55,689 nucleotides of DNA from an uncultured Bacteroidales bacterium (GTDB lineage Bacteria; Bacteroidota; Bacteroidia; Bacteroidales; Bacteroidaceae). This document shows, one piece after another, positions 50,560 through 55,689 of the stretch (within the stretch, counting starts at the first letter, position 1; each line of letters begins with the position of its first letter). The stretch lies in the NCBI GenBank assembly GCA_902776455.1, contig CACYQI010000013.1, positions 1 through 55,689 of the forward strand, written 5' to 3'. Below the pieces are notes generated by a model. That model saw only the letters and a program-made list of their open reading frames with translations. It was not told the origin of the DNA and ran no database searches. The position numbers and the translations under genes are program-made.

Positions 50560-52434
50560 TTAGTTTGTCTGCACTTGGCGGAAGGCGCAATAGTCCCACA
50601 TGTAGGTGTCGCCGAACTCGGGGCGAAGGGCTTGCCACAGTTGCTTATCGCTCATCCCATTGCCAGCATACTGTCGCCAACGCTCTGTGAAAGCCTTGTA
50701 GCGCTGCAGGACGCGGTCGTCGAACTTCACGAAAGAGAGGTTCACGCCTTGCATCTTCAGCTCATAGACCTCGAAGAGCATGGCTTCCTGAACGTGTGTT
50801 GGAAAGGCTTTTCCGGGGTTGATGTTGTAGTACTGCTGCACTTGCGACCAGAAGCAATTCCTGTCGCGCATCATCATGGCACAGGCCAAAGCCACCTCCT
50901 GCGCTTCGGGGTCGGCCGTAATCGAGTACATCCATTTCTTCAAGATAGTGAGTTCGACGTACTTATCATCAACGCCAACGAGTTCCGAACCTTCGTTGTA
51001 GAGCTTCAGCGGCATGCGGAAACATTCGTCCGTGGGCAGAAGCTTGTCGTCAGCCACAAGGCGCTGAGCCTCAGCGGCCCACTTCTTTTGGAACGTTGTC
51101 CTGCCGAGCAAACGAAGGTACTTGCGGGCATTCTCCTTCTCCCCGTTCACGATGGCGCACCGCACAAGCATTCGCAAGGTGTAGTAGGAGTAGCCGTAAT
51201 GCATGCATCGCTCTATGGCACGGCGGATGGCAAAGACGGTCTCGCCGTAATTGAAGTAGATGAGGTCGGCCGCTTGGTCGGCAATGCGGATGTGAATGGA
51301 GTCGCTTACCAAGACGGGCGGCACGCTTTCATTATTATATAGGTAGCGTTTGGAGCACAACTCGCCTCTGTTCAGGAGGGCGATGTCGCGGAACATCACC
51401 ATCTCGCGGGTAACGGGAGCTTTCGCTATGGCTGCCTCGCGAAGCACATCGTTCCAGCGGCACTCCTCGACGCCCCGCTGCATACGCATCTCTGCATGGA
51501 AGTTGTAGTCGTTGAAGTCGCGGTCGAAGAGGCTGTAGCATACTGCCGCTGCCGTCAGCACCATGATGCTCTGGCTGTAAAACAGCCGCTTTGTCTTTAT
51601 CTTCCTTATGAACGGAAAGAGCGTCGGAGCCAGCAGGGCGACATAGAACGGCACTTCGAGAGAGACGTCGCGCAAGCCTTTCTCGAACTCGAACTTACGG
51701 AACCCGTACATCCACGGCTGGTCGGGACGCATCAAGGTAGTGCCCGAAGTCTCGAGAAGCGGCACGAGCAGAAGGGTGAGGGCAAGCAGGGCGAAAAGCG
51801 AAAGCTGCAAGGCGAAAGACTTCGCCGCTCGCTCCGAGAAGTAGAGCGAAGCTTGCAGCGCCGCAAGAACTGCTGCAAGCAAGGCGTAGATGCCCAGCGG
51901 ATAGTAGAAAAGGACTGCTATCAAGGGAATCCAAGCAAGTGCTATCCAACGCTTCGCCTTCAAGCTCACAGGAAGATACGCCCAGAAGGGAACGGAAAGA
52001 AGCAACGCCGCAAAGAGTCCCAAAGGATGGTAGAAGACGTAATCCACATCGTTGAGGATATAGACCCAGTAGCCGAGCTGGATGTCGCTGCAAAGCAGGG
52101 CCGCCAAAGGGACAACGAGGAGGAAGCTCCATTCGTTTGGCACGCGGAACGACCACTTGGCAAGGGCGAAAGTCATCACCCAGAGGAAGATGAGCATCGA
52201 CGTGCCGATGGCGGGATAGAAGAAGTATTGCGTCAAGTAGGCTCCTGTCCAGGAAAGCAGTCCGCCGGGAACAGAAACACAGTCGTTCCAGAACAGGAAG
52301 GTGCTGTTCCACCAGCCACGATCCTGCATGAAGAACATCGTGTCGGCATTCCTCACATACAGGAAATACCAAGCCAACGCCACGAATGCAGTCAGATAGC
52401 TGCCTTTCAGAATCTTACCCACGTTTGCGCCCAT
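50560..52434 (-). CDS. DUF6057-like multi-pass membrane protein
   Basis: The 624-residue protein starts MGANVGKILKGSYLTAFVAL. Residues 1-330 hold about ten membrane helices (ALAWYFLYVR, YLTQYFFYPAIGTSMLIFLW, LPVSLKAKRWIALAWIPLIA and others); the remaining ~290 residues are a soluble helical, TPR-like part (CMHYGYSYYTLRMLVRCAIV, ENARKYLRLLGRTTF). This is the plan of DUF6057-type Bacteroidota proteins. The start lies inside the end of the porin gene (28-bp overlap), so translation is coupled. Function unknown; neighbours suggest an envelope transport or assembly role. Confidence 0.8.
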   Translation of the reverse strand: MGANVGKILKGSYLTAFVALAWYFLYVRNADTMFFMQDRGWWNSTFLFWNDCVSVPGGLLSWTGAYLTQYFFYPAIGTSMLIFLWVMTFALAKWSFRVPNEWSFLLVVPLAALLCSDIQLGYWVYILNDVDYVFYHPLGLFAALLLSVPFWAYLPVSLKAKRWIALAWIPLIAVLFYYPLGIYALLAAVLAALQASLYFSERAAKSFALQLSLFALLALTLLLVPLLETSGTTLMRPDQPWMYGFRKFEFEKGLRDVSLEVPFYVALLAPTLFPFIRKIKTKRLFYSQSIMVLTAAAVCYSLFDRDFNDYNFHAEMRMQRGVEECRWNDVLREAAIAKAPVTREMVMFRDIALLNRGELCSKRYLYNNESVPPVLVSDSIHIRIADQAADLIYFNYGETVFAIRRAIERCMHYGYSYYTLRMLVRCAIVNGEKENARKYLRLLGRTTFQKKWAAEAQRLVADDKLLPTDECFRMPLKLYNEGSELVGVDDKYVELTILKKWMYSITADPEAQEVALACAMMMRDRNCFWSQVQQYYNINPGKAFPTHVQEAMLFEVYELKMQGVNLSFVKFDDRVLQRYKAFTERWRQYAGNGMSDKQLWQALRPEFGDTYMWDYCAFRQVQTN

Positions 52435-53561
52435 AGTTCATGATAGTTGTGGTCGGCGGCTGTACGGTCGTTTACGTACCCGTACTGCACTTGGAACATC
52501 AGGTTCTTGTGTAGCTGGAAGTTCGGACAAACGCTATAGACGCTCCGCATCCTTCCCCAAGTGGCATCCTTCCGATACACGTCGTAGCTGCCATAGACCT
52601 TCAGCCAAGGCGTAATCGGCACACCGGCCACGATGTACCAGGCATCCGCTTCGAGCGGAGAGTCTTCCTTCCAAGTGTTTGTCGTCGTGTCGAAGTCGCC
52701 CGCATTGCGTCCCGAATGATGGGCATACTCAGCACGGAAACTCCAGTCCTTGTAGTCATATTTGCTGCCTATTGCCCATCGGTTGCGGCGGACGCTCACG
52801 CCATTCGACCCCGTATAAGTGCCCGTCCAGCCGAACAGACCGACATAGAGGTTCGCTATCGGTTGCAGTTGGATGTTGCCCATCCAGTCTTTCTTCCTGT
52901 TGTTGTCCTTCTTGTTTTGTCCGTTCCCGTTGAAGACGGCTGCCTGATAGCGCACCAGCCGATGGCCGTCTTTACCGATGGGAAAGAGGTCGCCCTGCAG
53001 CTGCAAGCCTTGGTCGCGTCCGTTCTGACCGGGTTCGCCGCTGCAATCCTCGCTGACCAGCGCTGTCATGCGGCCTGCCAACTGCGAATAGCTGCCCAGA
53101 CCGACGTCCCACGGGTTCATCGGGTTCTCGTAGGTGAAGCAACGCTTGAACTGTCCGACCTTGATTTGGAACTCCTTGAAGCGCACCCACTCCAAGGTGT
53201 AGTCGCGCATAGCGGGATTCTTCAGTTCCATTTGGATGCGGTACTTGAAGTCGCGAAGCACGGTACCCGACACATAGACCCTTATCATCCGAGCGTCGAA
53301 GCCGCCCGACTTGACGCCAGCCATCGACGAATAGCTGTAGCTTCCGATAACGTAACCGCCGAACTTCGGGGCAGAGACATAGCGAGTGATGCTGCGGCCG
53401 TAGGCGAGAGAATCCTCAGAAGGAGTCATGGATTTAGCTAAGCTACGGTTGAGCCAGGAGGTGAGAAAGCCTTCTTCGTACTCGTCTGTTTGCTCTGCAT
53501 GGGCAAAGCAGATAGCAGGAGATAAAAGGAGATAGCAAAAGAAGATAATCGGCAACAGCAT
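52407..53561 (-). CDS. Phosphate-selective porin O/P-type outer-membrane protein
   Basis: The 384-residue protein has a signal peptide (LLPIIFFCYLLLSPAICFA) and a beta-strand-rich body with aromatic girdle motifs: KYRIQMELKNPAMRDYTLEW, FKEFQIKVGQFKRCFTYENP, SYDVYRKDATWGRM and the C-terminal TWVRF ending in Phe, the usual OMP signal. This fits the OprP/O family of phosphate or pyrophosphate porins, but specificity cannot be read. It is first in a likely operon with the DUF6057 and PD40 genes. Confidence 0.88.
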   Translation of the reverse strand: MLLPIIFFCYLLLSPAICFAHAEQTDEYEEGFLTSWLNRSLAKSMTPSEDSLAYGRSITRYVSAPKFGGYVIGSYSYSSMAGVKSGGFDARMIRVYVSGTVLRDFKYRIQMELKNPAMRDYTLEWVRFKEFQIKVGQFKRCFTYENPMNPWDVGLGSYSQLAGRMTALVSEDCSGEPGQNGRDQGLQLQGDLFPIGKDGHRLVRYQAAVFNGNGQNKKDNNRKKDWMGNIQLQPIANLYVGLFGWTGTYTGSNGVSVRRNRWAIGSKYDYKDWSFRAEYAHHSGRNAGDFDTTTNTWKEDSPLEADAWYIVAGVPITPWLKVYGSYDVYRKDATWGRMRSVYSVCPNFQLHKNLMFQVQYGYVNDRTAADHNYHELWAQTWVRF

Positions 53562-53564
53562 CCT

Positions 53565-53722
53565 AAATAATTTACAATCCTAAATAATTTACTATTTGAC
53601 TATTTACGATTTACTATTTATTTACAATCCTAATTAATTTACAATTTGACGATTTACTATTTACGATTTATTTACAATTTTATAATTTAGCTATTTACAG
53701 GGCGGCAGCAAATTCTTCACTT
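53565..53722. repeat. AATTTACTATTTACGATTTA repeats between the porin and leuB
   Basis: TTTACGATTTACTATTTATT words (53569-53700) lead into CTTCACTTTTCACTCTTCAC words (53711-53750) that reach into the leuB 3' end. The upstream promoter of the porin operon would have to lie in or beyond this block. Confidence 0.65.
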
Positions 53723-53723
53723 T

Positions 53724-54821
53724 TCACTCTTCACTTTTCACTTCGCCGAAGGCGATATAGTTCACTATCCAAGCTCCCACTTCCTTCGTTCCGTACTTCT
53801 GTCCGCCTTCCACTTGTATCTCGGGGGTGCGGACGTTCTGGTCGAGCGAGGCATTGACTGCTTCGCGGACGAGTTTGCCTTCCTGCTCGAGGCCGAAGTA
53901 CTCGAAGAGCATGGCAACCGACAGAATCTGCGCCAACGGATTGGCTATGTTCAGACCCTTACCCTGCGGCCAGCTGCCGTGGATGGGTTCGAAGACTGGA
54001 GTGGAGCTTCCCGTCGAAGCGCTGGGCAGCAAGCCCATAGAGCCTGTGATGCACGACCCCTCGTCGGTCAGGATGTCGCCGAATGTGTTTTCCGTCACGA
54101 TGACATCGAAGAAGCGCGGGTCTTGAATCATGCGCATGGCAGCGTTATCCACATACATGAAGTCTGTCTGCACATCGGGATATTCGCCCATCATCTCCTG
54201 CGCCACTTTGCGCCACAGGCGGCTCGAAGCCAACACGTTGGCCTTATCGACCACGGTCAAGTGCTTTCTGCGCTGACGGGCATACTGATAACCGACGCGG
54301 AGGATGCGTTCCACCTCGGGCCGACTGTAGTAGTTCGTGTCGAAAGCATCTTCTACGCCATCGGCTCCTACAGCCGGTTCTTTCTTCTGTCCGAAGTACA
54401 TGCCGCCGGTCAGCTCGCGGATGCAGACAAAGTCGGCACCACGGACAAGCTCGTCCTTCAAGGGGGACTTATGGACAAGGCAGTCGAAGGTTTCCACAGG
54501 TCGTATGTTAGCATAGAGTCCAAGCTTTTTGCGCATAGCCAGCAGGCCTTGTTCGGGTCGCACCTTGGCAGAGGGATTGTTGTCGAACTTGGGGTCGCCC
54601 ACGCTTGCAAAGAGCACAGCATCGGCTGCCTTGCACACTTGGAACGTCTCTTCGGGGAAAGGGTCGCCCACCTCATCGATGGCATGGGCGCCACAAAGGG
54701 CTTCCGTGTAAGTCACCTCGTGGCCGAACTTCTCGGCTACTGCACTGAGCACGGCCACGCCTTGCTCCATAATCTCGGGGCCGATACCGTCACCGGCCAG
54801 AACTGCAATGTTGAGTTTCAT
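53724..54821 (-). CDS. leuB: 3-isopropylmalate dehydrogenase
   Basis: LeuB oxidises 3-isopropylmalate in leucine synthesis using NAD+. The 365 residues contain [95 protein letters not shown] and [15 protein letters not shown]. The final residues, FGEVKSEE, and the stop are encoded by the TTCACTCTTCACTTTTCAC/GCCGAAGGCGA repeat, so the natural C-terminus may once have ended earlier. A good promoter precedes it. leuA, leuC and leuD are not in the window. Confidence 0.95.
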   Translation of the reverse strand: MKLNIAVLAGDGIGPEIMEQGVAVLSAVAEKFGHEVTYTEALCGAHAIDEVGDPFPEETFQVCKAADAVLFASVGDPKFDNNPSAKVRPEQGLLAMRKKLGLYANIRPVETFDCLVHKSPLKDELVRGADFVCIRELTGGMYFGQKKEPAVGADGVEDAFDTNYYSRPEVERILRVGYQYARQRRKHLTVVDKANVLASSRLWRKVAQEMMGEYPDVQTDFMYVDNAAMRMIQDPRFFDVIVTENTFGDILTDEGSCITGSMGLLPSASTGSSTPVFEPIHGSWPQGKGLNIANPLAQILSVAMLFEYFGLEQEGKLVREAVNASLDQNVRTPEIQVEGGQKYGTKEVGAWIVNYIAFGEVKSEE

Positions 54822-54856
54822 GTTTGTTTGTTTACGACTAAATGATTAATCGGGTG

Positions 54857-54886
54857 CAAAGGTACGAAAAAAAAAACGAAAACCAA
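54857..54886 (-). promoter_or_regulatory. Promoter for leuB
   Basis: Minus-strand TTTG (54883-54886), ~18-bp spacer, TACCTTTG (54857-54864), 36 bases before the start codon. Confidence 0.65.
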
Positions 54887-54949
54887 AACAAAACGTAAAT
54901 GTTTTCTGCCATTCATCCAACTTTCAATTTGAAGCCTCTCAGAGCCACC

Positions 54950-55240
54950 CCAGCCCTCTACAGCCTCTCCCCAACCCTATCCCCATCGCCTTCGGCGAAG
55001 TGAAAGACCCCCCTCCATCTCCCCCGAGGGGGAGAGTTTCGCGGCAGGAAGCCTCCCCTCGGGGAGGTTTGGAAGGGGTCTGTAAATCGTCAAATTGTAA
55101 ATTAACAGCCTCTCCCCAGCCCTCTCCCGTGGGAGAGGGAGAAGCCTCCCCTCGGGGCAATTGCCCGTTAAAAGCGGAGCAATTGGGGAGTGTAAGCGAC
55201 GGAGGCCCGAAGGGTTTGGAAGGGGTCTGTAAATCGTCAA
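54950..55240. repeat. GC-rich dispersed repeat, right inverted copy
   Basis: Read rightward, it contains CCCCCCTCCATCTCCCCCGA, GAAGCCTCCCCTCGGGG twice (about 55045 and 55141), and CAATTGCCCGTTAAAAGCGG...GGAGGCCCGAAGGG. It is the inverted counterpart of 100-222, split by ~110 bp. Other GC-rich units (CTCTCCCGTGGGAGAGG) are embedded. Confidence 0.8.
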
Positions 55241-55462
55241 ATCGTAAATTATTTAGATTACTTTGTGACTTTGAGTCTTTGTGTTTGATTATCACATGGC
55301 AGACTTTGAATTACACTATGTAGGCTTTATGTAGGCTTTATGTAGGCTTGCAAACACGTCAAACGCTTTATTCATGCGGCATACGGAAGATTTTATGTAG
55401 GCATGTAGGCAGTTTTCAATTTTCAACTTTCAATTTTCAACTTTCAACTTTTTACCTTTAAT
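55241..55462. other. AT-rich stretch with small direct repeats
   Basis: It holds three copies of TTATGTAGGC (about 55316-55345), a later TTTTATGTAGGCATGTAGGC run, and ATTTTCAACTTTCAATTTTC words. No gene is visible. Confidence 0.5.
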
Positions 55463-55585
55463 CGCTCCACGGAGAATCGGCTTACTCTCCACGGAGCATC
55501 GGCCCACTCTCCACGGAGCATCGGCCCACTCTCCACGTTGTGTACGCCAACTTCACACGTTAAGTTTGCCACTTTTCCACGTGAC
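55463..55585. repeat. CTCCACGGAG array (~22-bp units) at the right end
   Basis: Four direct units CTCCACGGAG(A/C)ATCGG(C)... , the last ending CTCCACGTTGTG, then AACTTCACACGTTAAGTTTGCC, closely resembling the left array at 14528-14660 on the other strand. Confidence 0.8.
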
Positions 55586-55689
55586 AAATCTGGTTCATCC
55601 CCGAATTGCGTTGGTTTTGTCATGTAGTCCGAGCAGTAGCAGTGTGAAATACTCATCATCTCTATAGCCATATGCTCTTCTCTTCATTA

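Overview
The window reads as a chromosomal segment of a Bacteroidales bacterium, most likely Prevotellaceae. Evidence: Bacteroidota-type promoters (TTTG, about 19 bp, then TAnnTTTG) before many genes; a Na+-translocating methylmalonyl-CoA decarboxylase operon; a GH97 glycosidase; a BspA-like leucine-rich-repeat surface protein; C-terminal 'SGRR...GL' tails on secreted proteins; and a typical Bacteroidota accessory cassette (BT4734/DUF3987 primase, DUF4248-like HTH, HU-HIG, P5-like protein, smalltalk). I saw no tRNA, rRNA, integrase, transposase or CRISPR array.

Layout. 0-3 kb: a large coiled-coil protein with a Rad50/SbcC-like CxxC hook but no ATPase heads. 3-9 kb: the accessory cassette, with a leftward replication-like part (3.1-7.3 kb) and a rightward HU/P5/smalltalk/membrane part (7.8-8.9 kb); its left part is bounded by near-identical 20-bp palindromic motifs. 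9-20 kb: a secreted Basic Secretory Protein-type protease, queC and queF (queuosine), a nitroreductase, a HAD phosphatase, pgi, an ECF sigma factor, mazG and GH97. 20-34 kb: a large MG2/TonB-plug-like envelope protein, the mmdA-oadG-BCCP-mmdB operon, fabD, a GH13 amylase and the BspA-like protein. 34-46 kb: lpxH, a SufT-like protein, radC, a GT2 glycosyltransferase, L-serine ammonia-lyase, an rsmI-family methyltransferase, hisS, ligA. 46-55 kb: an M18 aminopeptidase, pfkA, an envelope set (porin O/P, DUF6057 membrane protein, PD40 lipoprotein with a CxxCH motif) and leuB.

The most striking property is the repeat content. Nearly every gap is filled with members of several dispersed families: about 22-bp arrays built on CTCCACGGAG (nine clusters), a ~240-bp palindromic element in three copies, a ~320-bp pair, a 132-bp tandem block, several long AT-rich hairpins made of 6-12-bp words, and GC-rich CCCTCTCCC-type blocks whose inverted copies lie at both ends of the window. 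Several of these families also occur in frame inside genes (primase, GH97, MG2 protein, PD40 lipoprotein, probably pgi, hisS, ligA), and the leuB and ligA 3' ends are built from repeat sequence. This looks like continuing spread of non-coding repeats with occasional capture into proteins.

Metabolically, mmdA-oadG-BCCP-mmdB would couple methylmalonyl-CoA decarboxylation (succinate-propionate pathway) to Na+ export. pgi and pfkA serve glycolysis, and GH97, GH13 and the secreted proteins fit a polysaccharide-using anaerobe. All functional calls come from recognised motifs in the translated sequence; no database search was run.
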